From assembly GCF_014648895.1 (NCBI RefSeq), contig NZ_BMRZ01000010.1:221780-285779 (forward strand): a DNA stretch of 64,000 nucleotides, in the 5' to 3' direction. Positions within the stretch are counted from its first letter, which is position 1, and every line of letters starts with the position of its first letter. Source of the DNA: Streptomyces tanashiensis (GTDB lineage: Bacteria > Actinomycetota > Actinomycetes > Streptomycetales > Streptomycetaceae). This document shows, in pieces, positions 32,602 through 40,110 of the stretch. The notes under the pieces were generated by a model. That model was not told the DNA's origin. It made no database searches and was given only the letters and a program-made list of their open reading frames with translations. Made by a program: the position numbers and the translations under genes.

Positions 32602-32796
32602 TCACCGCTTGTCGGCCGGTACGTCGACGGCGGCGCAGACGGCACGCCACACGTCCTTCGCCTCCCAGCCGGCGTCCAGCGCCTCCCGCACCGTCCGGCC
32701 CCCGAGCTCCGCCATCACATGATCGCGCGCGAAGGACTCGGCGTAGGACGCACCGAAGTGGTCGGCCATCCGTTCCCAGAAAATCGTCAACCGCAT
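32602..32796 (-). CDS. DUF3046 small conserved actinobacterial protein
   Basis: 64 residues, MRLTIFWERMADHFGASYAE and then VMAELGGRTVREALDAGW, ending in CAAVDVPADKR. This matches DUF3046, a small family found in Streptomyces and other actinobacteria near recA. Here it lies about 8 kb from recA, separated by the hydrolases and the cydAB block. Same strand as the AI-2E permease 82 nt downstream. Role unknown. Confidence 0.88.
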   Translation of the reverse strand: MRLTIFWERMADHFGASYAESFARDHVMAELGGRTVREALDAGWEAKDVWRAVCAAVDVPADKR

Positions 32797-32875
32797 GACC
32801 CCAGTATCCCGCTCCCAAGAGTGCAGCCCGCCCCGCAGACCTTGTCACCGCGCTTTTCCGCCCTACGGTCGGACC

Positions 32876-33805
32876 ATGGCCGAAAAACCCCTCCCCTCCG
32901 CGCCCACGACTCCCCTGGCGCGCGCCGAGCGTTTCATCTGGCTGACGGCCCGCGTCCTCGAACAGCGCCGGTTCGCCTACCACTTCCTGCGCGGTGGCGC
33001 GGACCAGGTCGAGACGGCCCTCATGGCGTACCTCAACGAGGACGGCGGCTACGGACACGCGCTGGAACCGGACCTGCGCGGCCCGGTGAGCCAGCCGCTG
33101 CACACCGCGCACGGGCTGCGGGTCCTGGACTCCATCGGCCGCTGCGGCGGCATGCGCGTGGAGCGGATCTGCCGCTACCTCACGGAGGTGTCCACGCACG
33201 AGGGAGCCCTCCCGGCGATCCACCCGTCCCAGCGCGGCTACCCCTCGGCGCCCTTCGTCCCGGTCGACGACTCCCCGCCGAGCGCGCTGCTCTCGACCGG
33301 CCCGGTGGTCGGCGTGCTGCACCGGAACCAGGTGTGGCACGCGTGGCTCTTCCGGGCCACCGAGTTCTGCTGGACGGCCGTGGAGTCGCTGGAGAAGTCC
33401 CATCCGTACGAGATCCAGGCGGCCGTCGCCTTCCTCGACGGGGCTCCCGACCGGTCGCGCGCGGAGGCGGCCGCCGACCGGCTGGGACGGCTCGTCCGTG
33501 AGCAGGGGCTCGTCGTGCTGGATCCCGGCGGGCCGGACGGCCACCCGGTCGCGGACGGGTACGCGCCCGGTGAGCACCACTTTCCGCACGACTACGCGCG
33601 CGTGCCGGACTCGCTGGCCGGGCGCTGGTTCACGCACGAGGAGATGGCGCGCTCGCTCGACCGGCTCGAGGCCGACCAGCAGGAGGACGGCGGCTGGCCG
33701 ATCCGGTGGCGCGCCTGGGCGCCCGGCTCGGCCCTGGAGTGGCGCCCGATCGTCACCGTGGAGGCGCTGCGGACCCTCCGCGCGCACGGCCGCGCCATCG
33801 ACTGA
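32876..33805 (+). CDS. Conserved protein with terpenoid-cyclase-like helical repeats
   Basis: 310 residues, soluble, no signal peptide. Two motifs, LNEDGGYGHALEPDL near residue 46 and QQEDGGWPIRWRAWAPGSAL near 265, are of the Q-x2-DGGW type seen in squalene-cyclase/prenyltransferase alpha-toroids. The DXDD or DCTAE catalytic motifs of cyclases are not present, so enzymatic cyclisation is not claimed. The ATG at 32876 is chosen over 32795, where the extra residues look random. Divergent from DUF3046. Confidence 0.75.
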   Translation: MAEKPLPSAPTTPLARAERFIWLTARVLEQRRFAYHFLRGGADQVETALMAYLNEDGGYGHALEPDLRGPVSQPLHTAHGLRVLDSIGRCGGMRVERICRYLTEVSTHEGALPAIHPSQRGYPSAPFVPVDDSPPSALLSTGPVVGVLHRNQVWHAWLFRATEFCWTAVESLEKSHPYEIQAAVAFLDGAPDRSRAEAAADRLGRLVREQGLVVLDPGGPDGHPVADGYAPGEHHFPHDYARVPDSLAGRWFTHEEMARSLDRLEADQQEDGGWPIRWRAWAPGSALEWRPIVTVEALRTLRAHGRAID

Positions 33806-33859
33806 CCCGCACCCGGCTGCTCCCTGTGCCTCGGGGGCCTCGCGCACCCGGCGGCCTTC

Positions 33860-35050
33860 CTACGCCTCCGGGGCCTCGCGCAGCAGCAGCGCCGCGAGGG
33901 CGGTGGCCGTGCCCCTCGGTGTCGCCAGGTCGATGCCGGTCCGCTCCGCGGTGCGGGCGAGCCGGTTGTCGACGGTGTTGGGGTGCAGCCCGAGCGCGGC
34001 GGCCGTGGCACGCCGGTCCTGGCCGTGCGCGAGGTGGACGCGGAGGGTCTCCAGGAGCTCCGGCCGGCCGGCGACGGGGTCGAGGAGGGCCGCGATCCGC
34101 CGGCCGCTCTCCCCGGGGCGGGACAGGTGGTACTCCAGGAGCACGTCGTCGAGCCGGTGCAGTCCCGGCGGCAGCCCGCACCCGGCGGCGACCCGCAGGA
34201 CCTCTCCGGCGGTCCGGGAGGCCTCCGGCACCTCCTCCGGTCCCCCGGCGGGCACGACGGCGACCCGCAGCGTGGTGCCCGCGGCGCGGGAGAGCCGCTC
34301 CGCCAGGTCCTCGGGCGGCTCGGCGGCACCGGGTACGAGCGCGCGCCCCGGCTCCGTACCCGTGTCGATGAGGGCGGGCACCTCCGCGCCGAAGCTGTGG
34401 TCGAGCGCCGTCTGCACGCGGCGCAGCCGCCGCCGGGCCGCCACCTCGCCCTCGTCGGGCGGGGCGACGGCGCCGACGGCGAGCACGAGACAGGGACCGT
34501 CGAGGCCGAACGGGGCCGCCGCGAGCCGGGCCGGGGGCAGGGTCCCGTCGAGGAGCCCGCGCAGCAGGGAGCGGCGCTGGGCCCGCCGCTCGGTCTCCAG
34601 GGCGGACCGCTCGTCGAGATAGGTCTCGGCGACGGCGCCGACGATGCCCGGCTGGGACGCGAAGAGCAGATCGGCGAGCTCGACGAGGGCCGCCTCCTCC
34701 CCGGGCAGGGCCGCCTCGCGCAGCGCCCGCCAGAGCATGTGCGCGCCGAGGCTGTGGCTGCGGAGGAGCAGGTGGAGCGGCATCCCCTCCTCGGCGCGCT
34801 GCGCGGCCCGCTCGCGGAACAGCCGCATGTCGCCGGCTTCCCGCGCCCCGGGCGCGAGGGCGCTGCGGAGGAAGAGCCGTACCCCGTGGCGTACGGTCGC
34901 CGCGATCTCGACGTCCTTCATCTCGTCGGGCAGCCGGTCGTAGCCGGGCAGCCGGGCGAAGGAGTCCCTGGTCATCCGGCGCGCGAGCTCGTTGACCCGG
35001 GCCTCGCAGCGCAGTGCGAGCGCCCGGGCCGCCTCGGAGACCTCCTGCAC
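33860..35050 (-). CDS. PucR-family transcriptional regulator
   Basis: 396 residues; GTG at 35050 follows GAGGAGAGGAG. The N-terminal 160 residues are helical (RsbT co-antagonist-like, HLLLRSHSLGAHMLWRALRE), the centre is a GGDEF-like fold, and the C-terminus is the PucR HTH: LETLRVHLAHGQDRRATAAA then LGLHPNTVDNRLAR. Divergent from the MBL-fold hydrolase gene 150 bp away, which it most likely controls. A frame open further left on this strand overlaps that gene and is not used. Confidence 0.88.
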   Translation of the reverse strand: MQEVSEAARALALRCEARVNELARRMTRDSFARLPGYDRLPDEMKDVEIAATVRHGVRLFLRSALAPGAREAGDMRLFRERAAQRAEEGMPLHLLLRSHSLGAHMLWRALREAALPGEEAALVELADLLFASQPGIVGAVAETYLDERSALETERRAQRRSLLRGLLDGTLPPARLAAAPFGLDGPCLVLAVGAVAPPDEGEVAARRRLRRVQTALDHSFGAEVPALIDTGTEPGRALVPGAAEPPEDLAERLSRAAGTTLRVAVVPAGGPEEVPEASRTAGEVLRVAAGCGLPPGLHRLDDVLLEYHLSRPGESGRRIAALLDPVAGRPELLETLRVHLAHGQDRRATAAALGLHPNTVDNRLARTAERTGIDLATPRGTATALAALLLREAPEA

Positions 35051-35200
35051 GGCCGCTCCTCTCCTCCACATGCCAGGACTGTGACGGGTCACAGTACCGA
35101 CCGCCGAAGGATGTGACGCCGCGGGATGTCGTGCCGCACGTGACGGGCCGAAACTCGGTGCCCAGGCGTTCCGCCGCACCGCACCGAAGGAGCCGCTGGT

Positions 35201-36565
35201 ATGACCGAGCACACCCCTCTGACGTATCTCGACTACACCGACCGGGTGTGGCGGGGCGAGGAGACCCTGCTGCCGCATCTCACGGGGGCGTTCACCTCGG
35301 ACGAGCTGGTCCGGATCCGTGACCGGATCGGCTTCTTCCCCGCCTTCGCCAACGTGGCCGTCTTCGACAGCGGCGCGGGGCTCGTCCTGGTGGACTCCGG
35401 CGACGTGCGCACGGCGGGGCTGCTGCACTCGGCCGTCCGCTCCTTCAGCCAGGACCCGGTGCGGTCGGTCGTCTTCACGCACGGCCATGTCGACCACGTC
35501 TTCGGGGTGGCGCCCTTCGACGCCGAACCGGTCCGCCCGGAGGTGATCGCACACGAGGCGGTGGCCGCCCGCTTCGACCGGTACGTGGAGACCGCCGGCT
35601 ACAACGCCTGGATCAACCGGCGCCAGTTCGGCGTGCCGGGTCTGGAGTGGCCCACCGAGTACCGCCGCCCGGACACGACGTACCGCGACCGGTTGACGGT
35701 CCGTCACGGCGAATTGACGTTCGAGCTGTTCCACGCGCGCGGGGAGACGGACGACCACACGTACGTGTGGGTGCCGGAGCTCAAGACCCTCTGCACGGGC
35801 GACCTCTTCATCTGGAACTCCCCCAACGCGGGCAACCCGCAGAAGGTGCAGCGGTACCCGGAGGAGTGGGCGCGGGCGCTGCGCGCCATGGGCGAGCTGG
35901 GCGCCGAGGTCCTGCTGCCCGGCCACGGCATCCCGATCGTCGGCGCGGACCGGGCGGCTCGCGCGCTCGACGACACGGCGGCCCTGCTGGAGTCCCTGTG
36001 CGCGCAGACCCGGGAGCTGATGAACGCGGGGCTGCGTCTCGACGCCGTCATCCACGGGGTGAAGGTCCCGGAGGAGCTGCTCGCGAAGCCGTACCTCCAC
36101 CCGGCCTACGACGAGCCGGAGTTCGTCGTCCGGAACCTGTGGCGGCTGTGGGGCGGCTGGTACGACCAGAACCCGGCCCACCTGAAGCCGGCGCCGGAGA
36201 CGGCCGTCGCGGCGGAGCTCGCGGACGCGGCGGGCGGCGCGCTCGTCCTCGCCGGGCGGGCGGCCAGGCTCCTCGACGAGGGCGATCTGCGTCTGGCCTC
36301 GCACCTGGCGGAGACGGCGGCCCTCGCCGCCCCGGCGGACGCCGAGGTGGCCCGGATCCGGGCCCGGGTGTACGAGACGCGGGCCGGCCGCGAGACGTCG
36401 ACGATGGCGCGCGGGGTCTTCCACTGGGCGGCGGCGGAGTCCGCGGCGGTGGCGGAGGGCACGGACCTCACCACGGAGCTGACCCGCTCCGCCGCGGGCC
36501 GCGAGCGGGCCGCCGGGGCGATCAGCGTGGGCGTCGTCGCCGACGAGGACTCGTGCTGCGGATGA
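35201..36565 (+). CDS. Metallo-beta-lactamase-fold hydrolase, alkylsulfatase-like
   Basis: 454 residues. The metal motif is VVFTHGHVDHVFG near residue 92 (HxHxDH); further metal ligands lie in ARGETDDHTYVW, CTGDLFIW and LPGHGIPI. A C-terminal helical segment, HPAYDEPEFVVRNLWRLWGG near residue 290, resembles the alkyl-sulfatase dimerisation domain. The protein ends in a Cys pair (DSCCG). An alkyl sulfate ester or related substrate is plausible. The stop overlaps the start of an MFS transporter (ATGA), so the two are coupled. Confidence 0.87.
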   Translation: MTEHTPLTYLDYTDRVWRGEETLLPHLTGAFTSDELVRIRDRIGFFPAFANVAVFDSGAGLVLVDSGDVRTAGLLHSAVRSFSQDPVRSVVFTHGHVDHVFGVAPFDAEPVRPEVIAHEAVAARFDRYVETAGYNAWINRRQFGVPGLEWPTEYRRPDTTYRDRLTVRHGELTFELFHARGETDDHTYVWVPELKTLCTGDLFIWNSPNAGNPQKVQRYPEEWARALRAMGELGAEVLLPGHGIPIVGADRAARALDDTAALLESLCAQTRELMNAGLRLDAVIHGVKVPEELLAKPYLHPAYDEPEFVVRNLWRLWGGWYDQNPAHLKPAPETAVAAELADAAGGALVLAGRAARLLDEGDLRLASHLAETAALAAPADAEVARIRARVYETRAGRETSTMARGVFHWAAAESAAVAEGTDLTTELTRSAAGRERAAGAISVGVVADEDSCCG

Positions 36566-37911
36566 GCGGGGCGGGGGGCGGGCCGGAAGCCGGGGCCCTG
36601 AGCACGGCGACGGTCCGTACGGCCGGGAGGCACGGCGCCTGGGGGACGACCTGGCTGCTGCTCGCGTTCATGCTGGTCAACTTCGCGGACAAGGCCGTCC
36701 TCGGCCTCGCCGGGCCGGACATCATGCGTGAGTTCGGCATCTCCCGGCAGGAGTTCGGGGTGGCGCAGGCGGCGTTCTTCGCCCTGTTCTCGGTGTCGGC
36801 GCTCGCCGTGTCCGCCCTGACCCGGAAGGTACGGACGTCCGTCCTGCTGCTCGGGATGGCGCTGCTGTGGTCGGTGGCCCAGCTGCCGATGGTGTGGGCC
36901 GCCGCCGGGTTCGGGACGCTGGTCCTCACCCGGGTGCTGCTCGGCGCGGCCGAGGGCCCGGCGGCCCCGGTCGCCGTCCACCACCTGCACGGCTGGTTCG
37001 GCCAGCGCGACCGGAATCTGCCGACGGCGGTCCTGATGGTCGGCGCCGCGGCCGGGGTCGCGGTCGCCGCACCCGCCCTGTCCGCGGTGATAGCGGGGTG
37101 GGGCTGGCGCTGGGCCTTCGGCGCGGTCGGCATGATCGGCCTGGTGTGGGCGGCCGTCTGGCGCCGGTACGGCTCCGAGGGCCCGCTCGCACCCCCGGTG
37201 GGCGGGGCGCGGGGCCGGGAGGACGCGGAGGTACCGGAGGTCCCGCTGCGCCGGGTCCTGCTGAGCGGCACGTTCCTGACGGCGTGCGCGGGCTCGTTCG
37301 CCGCGTACTGGCTGATGAGCTCGAAGCTGACCTGGCTGCCGGACTATCTGGAGACGGTCCTCGGCTGGGACGCGCACCGGGCCGGCCTGATGGTCGGCGC
37401 GGGGGCCGTCGCCAACGGCGTGGTCCTGCTGGTCCACGGCGTGGTCGCCCAGCGGGCGGCCCGGCGCGGCAGGCCGGGACGGCTGCCGGCGGGCGCGGGC
37501 GCGGGGGTGCTGCTCCTGCTCTCCGCGGCGGCCGTGACGGTCTTCGCGACGGCGGGGGCGGACTGGCTGCGGGTGCCGATGATGTTCGGCCCGATGGCGC
37601 TGGCCCTGCCGATGATGACGGTGGGCCAGACGGCGGTCGCCCGGATCACCCCGCCCGCGCAGCGCGGGGTGGTGCTGGGGGCTGTGGTCTGCGTCTTCGC
37701 CCTGGGCGGGGTGCTCGCGCCGCTCGTCCTCGGGGGCATCGTGGACGCGGGCGCGACGGCGGCCCGGGGGTACGAGAACGGTTGGCTGTTCACGGCCGGT
37801 CTGCTGGCGGTCGCGGGCGCCCTGACGACCCTGTTCCTGCGCCCGGAACGGGACGCGGAGCGCCTGGGCGTCCCGGAGACCCCGCCGGTGGGGGTGCCGG
37901 TGGCGCACTGA
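36562..37911 (+). CDS. MFS transporter coupled to the MBL-fold hydrolase
   Basis: 449 residues, about 12 helices. After a Gly/Ala-rich start, helix 1 is TTWLLLAFMLVNFADKAVLG with the Asp-Lys pair typical of anion:cation symporters (ACS/MFS_1), and an acidic AAEGPAAPVAVHHLHGWFGQ loop near 130. A predicted partner for uptake of the substrate cleaved by the hydrolase. A perfect hairpin 12 nt after the stop ends the unit. Confidence 0.87.
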   Translation: MSGAGGGPEAGALSTATVRTAGRHGAWGTTWLLLAFMLVNFADKAVLGLAGPDIMREFGISRQEFGVAQAAFFALFSVSALAVSALTRKVRTSVLLLGMALLWSVAQLPMVWAAAGFGTLVLTRVLLGAAEGPAAPVAVHHLHGWFGQRDRNLPTAVLMVGAAAGVAVAAPALSAVIAGWGWRWAFGAVGMIGLVWAAVWRRYGSEGPLAPPVGGARGREDAEVPEVPLRRVLLSGTFLTACAGSFAAYWLMSSKLTWLPDYLETVLGWDAHRAGLMVGAGAVANGVVLLVHGVVAQRAARRGRPGRLPAGAGAGVLLLLSAAAVTVFATAGADWLRVPMMFGPMALALPMMTVGQTAVARITPPAQRGVVLGAVVCVFALGGVLAPLVLGGIVDAGATAARGYENGWLFTAGLLAVAGALTTLFLRPERDAERLGVPETPPVGVPVAH

Positions 37912-37922
37912 GGGGTGACGGT

Positions 37923-37950
37923 ACGGGGCCGGTGAGCACACCGGCCCCGT
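37923..37950. terminator. Bidirectional terminator between MFS and azlD
   Basis: ACGGGGCCGGTG (37923-37934) pairs with CACCGGCCCCGT (37939-37950) around an AGCA tetraloop, 12 perfect pairs. It sits between two convergent genes, 12 nt past the MFS stop. Confidence 0.8.
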
Positions 37951-37965
37951 GCACGGCTCTCGCCA

Positions 37966-37993
37966 CCGGCACCCGGCACCCGGCACCCGGCAC
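37966..37993. repeat. 7-bp tandem repeat (CCGGCAC, four copies)
   Basis: Four exact copies in the convergent gap after the MFS gene. A simple-sequence tract prone to length change; no coding effect. Confidence 0.85.
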
Positions 37994-38049
37994 CCGCCCA
38001 GTACAGGCCCGCCCGCCGCCGGCACCGACCTCGTACGGCCGCCCTGGCC

Positions 38050-38358
38050 TCACCAGCCCAGGGCCCGGACCCCCGCCGTGACGGCGACGGCCGCGCCCAC
38101 CACGACCAGGAACGGCGCGCGCAGGACGAGCGCGACGGCGGCCGCGGCGAGCCCGGCGGCCCGGGCGTCCAGGACGAGGGCGTCACCCGCGCTGAAGGTC
38201 TGCTGCGCGGTGAGCGCGGCGAGCAGGGCGACGGGGAGCAGGGCGGCGAGCCGCTGGACGAGCGGGCGTTCCAGCGCTCCGGCGGGCACGAGCAGGCCGG
38301 CCAGTTTGACGAGGTAGCACCCGCCCGCGGTGAGGGCGATCGCGATCCAGACGTTCAT
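38050..38358 (-). CDS. azlD: AzlD-family branched-chain amino acid exporter small subunit
   Basis: 102 residues, three to four helices: MNVWIAIALTAGGCYLVKLA, then a LVQRLAALLPVALLAALTAQ segment typical of AzlD. Its start overlaps the azlC stop (ATGA at 38355-38358). With AzlC it forms a two-part exporter of branched-chain amino acids or analogues (BrnFE type). Confidence 0.88.
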   Translation of the reverse strand: MNVWIAIALTAGGCYLVKLAGLLVPAGALERPLVQRLAALLPVALLAALTAQQTFSAGDALVLDARAAGLAAAAVALVLRAPFLVVVGAAVAVTAGVRALGW

Positions 38359-39095
38359 CGGGAGTCCTTCTCTCGTCCGGTGGGGGCCGTGCGCCTGCCC
38401 TGGGCCCAGAGCACGGCGGGGGCGGCGAGGGCGGCTGCCAGGACCGGGACGCCGGCGGGCAGGACGGGCAGCAGCCCGAGGCCGAGCAGGACGGCGATCC
38501 CGGCGGTGGCGCGCTCGGTCGCCGACTTCAGCATGGGGGCGAGCAGGGCCAGGAAGACGGCCGGTCCCGCGGCGTCGAGCCCCCAGGCCGCGGTGTCACC
38601 GATGGCCTCGGCACCGAGCGCCCCGAGGAACGTCGTCAGGTTCCACAGGACGTACAGGGTGAGGCCGGTGGCGGTGAAGCCGATCCGGGCGGCCCGGCGG
38701 GAGGGCTGGGCCAGCGCGACGGCCGTGGTCTCGTCGATCACCCAGTGGGCGGCGAAGGGCCGGACGGCCTTCGGCAGGGCGAGGAGCTGGGAGAGCCGCA
38801 GCCCGTAGAAGGCGTTGCGGGTGCCCAGGAAGAAGGCGCCCGCGGCGGCCGTGAAGGGGTTGCCGCCCGCGGCGAGCGCGCCGACGAGCGCGAACTGCGA
38901 GGCGCCGGTGAAGACGAGCAGGCTGAGGACGCAGGTCTGCAGGATGCTGAGGCCGGAGCCCGCCGAGGTCACGCCGAAGGCGAAGCCGGATAGACCGACG
39001 GCGACGCCGACGCCGAGCGCGTCGCGGACGACGGCCGCGTCGGGCTTGGCCGGGGTGCCGTCGCGTATGACGGGAGGTGCTGTCTGTTCTGCCAC
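38355..39095 (-). CDS. azlC: AzlC-family branched-chain amino acid exporter large subunit
   Basis: 246 residues. After a short tail, the AzlC core: GLSGFAFGVTSAGSGLSILQ then VFTGASQFALVGALAAGGNP near residue 70 and LGTRNAFYGLRLSQLL. Seven or so helices. Couples to azlD by a 4-nt overlap. The AraC gene upstream on the same strand is the likely regulator. Confidence 0.9.
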   Translation of the reverse strand: MAEQTAPPVIRDGTPAKPDAAVVRDALGVGVAVGLSGFAFGVTSAGSGLSILQTCVLSLLVFTGASQFALVGALAAGGNPFTAAAGAFFLGTRNAFYGLRLSQLLALPKAVRPFAAHWVIDETTAVALAQPSRRAARIGFTATGLTLYVLWNLTTFLGALGAEAIGDTAAWGLDAAGPAVFLALLAPMLKSATERATAGIAVLLGLGLLPVLPAGVPVLAAALAAPAVLWAQGRRTAPTGREKDSR

Positions 39096-39162
39096 GTCAG
39101 AGACGTTACGGGGTGGGTTCCGGTCCGGTCTTGTACGTTCTTGCGCCGCCCTGTGGGCGCTT

Positions 39163-40020
39163 CTACCGCGGCCGTCCCGCGCCCCGCGCGCGCTGATAGG
39201 CCCCCGGCGGCACCCCGACGCTGCGGGTGAAGTGCCGGCTGAGGTGCGACTGGTCGGTGAAGCCGACGGCGGCGGCCGCCTCCGCAGGGGGCGTCCCCGC
39301 GTCGAGGAGCTGCCGGGCCCGACGCACGCGCGCGTCGGTCAGCCAGGTGTGCGGCGGCATCCCGTACGCGTCGCGGAAGGCGCGGAGCAGGGCGAACGGG
39401 CTGGTGCCGAGGTCGGAGGCGAGCCGCTCCAGGGTCGGCGGCTCGGCCATCCCGGACTCCAGGACGTCCCGCGCGCGTGCCGCGTTCCGTGCGCCGGCCG
39501 AGCGGGGCGGGAGCGGGGTGACGAGACCGCCGTGGCTGCGCAGCATCCGGGCGGTGACCAGGCGCAGGAGGCTGTCCGCGGCGAGCGCGTTCCCCTCCTC
39601 GGCGGCCCGGTGGACACCGATGACGAGCCGCGCGGCGTAGGGGTCGTCGACGACGGGCGAGGTGAAGCCGGCGGCGCCGCGCAGGGAGAGGGTGTCGGCG
39701 GCGATCGACCGGACGATCTCCGCGTCCGGGTAGATCGTCCGGTAGGTCCAGCCCTCGGGCACGCCCGCGTGCCCGGTGTGCGGGGTGTCCGGGTTGACCA
39801 GGGCGATCTGTCCGGGCCCGGCCTGGACGAGCTGGTCGCGGTAGTGGAAGGCCTCGACGCCCTCGGTGATCGCGGCGAAGACGAAGGTCTCGTGGGTGTG
39901 CCGGGCGAAGGCCTTGCGGATGTAGTGGGCGTGCAGCAGGTCGACCCCGGGCAGCTCGGCGTACTGCCAGTAGTGTGCCCGCTCCCCGCTCTCTCCGTGC
40001 CTCGCCGTTCCCCTCGCCAT
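39163..40020 (-). CDS. AraC-family transcriptional regulator
   Basis: 285 residues. An N-terminal cupin-like ligand domain (HTHETFVFAAITEGVEAFHY, GQIALVNPDTPHTG) and a C-terminal pair of HTH motifs: LERLASDLGTSPFALLRAFR and AAAVGFTDQSHLSRHFTRSV, then GVPPGAYQ. The start is 90 bp from the divergent lhr. It precedes azlCD by 67 nt on the same strand, an arrangement common for regulators of AzlCD exporters. Confidence 0.92.
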   Translation of the reverse strand: MARGTARHGESGERAHYWQYAELPGVDLLHAHYIRKAFARHTHETFVFAAITEGVEAFHYRDQLVQAGPGQIALVNPDTPHTGHAGVPEGWTYRTIYPDAEIVRSIAADTLSLRGAAGFTSPVVDDPYAARLVIGVHRAAEEGNALAADSLLRLVTARMLRSHGGLVTPLPPRSAGARNAARARDVLESGMAEPPTLERLASDLGTSPFALLRAFRDAYGMPPHTWLTDARVRRARQLLDAGTPPAEAAAAVGFTDQSHLSRHFTRSVGVPPGAYQRARGAGRPR

Positions 40021-40110
40021 TCCCCCATTCTGCGCTCCGTCGCCGCCCCACGACGATCGGGATTCCCCAGGTCCGGACGGTTGTCAGTGGTCGGGTGCAC
40101 GATGGGGGGC

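Noticed and set aside
33860..36424. 854-codon minus-strand frame covering the MBL hydrolase
   Set aside because: Only the part up to 35050 is PucR; the rest is antisense to a clear hydrolase gene.
38815..40110. N-terminal extension of lhr by 432 codons
   Set aside because: It lies antisense to azlC and the AraC gene; Lhr homologues begin at the ATG near 40111.
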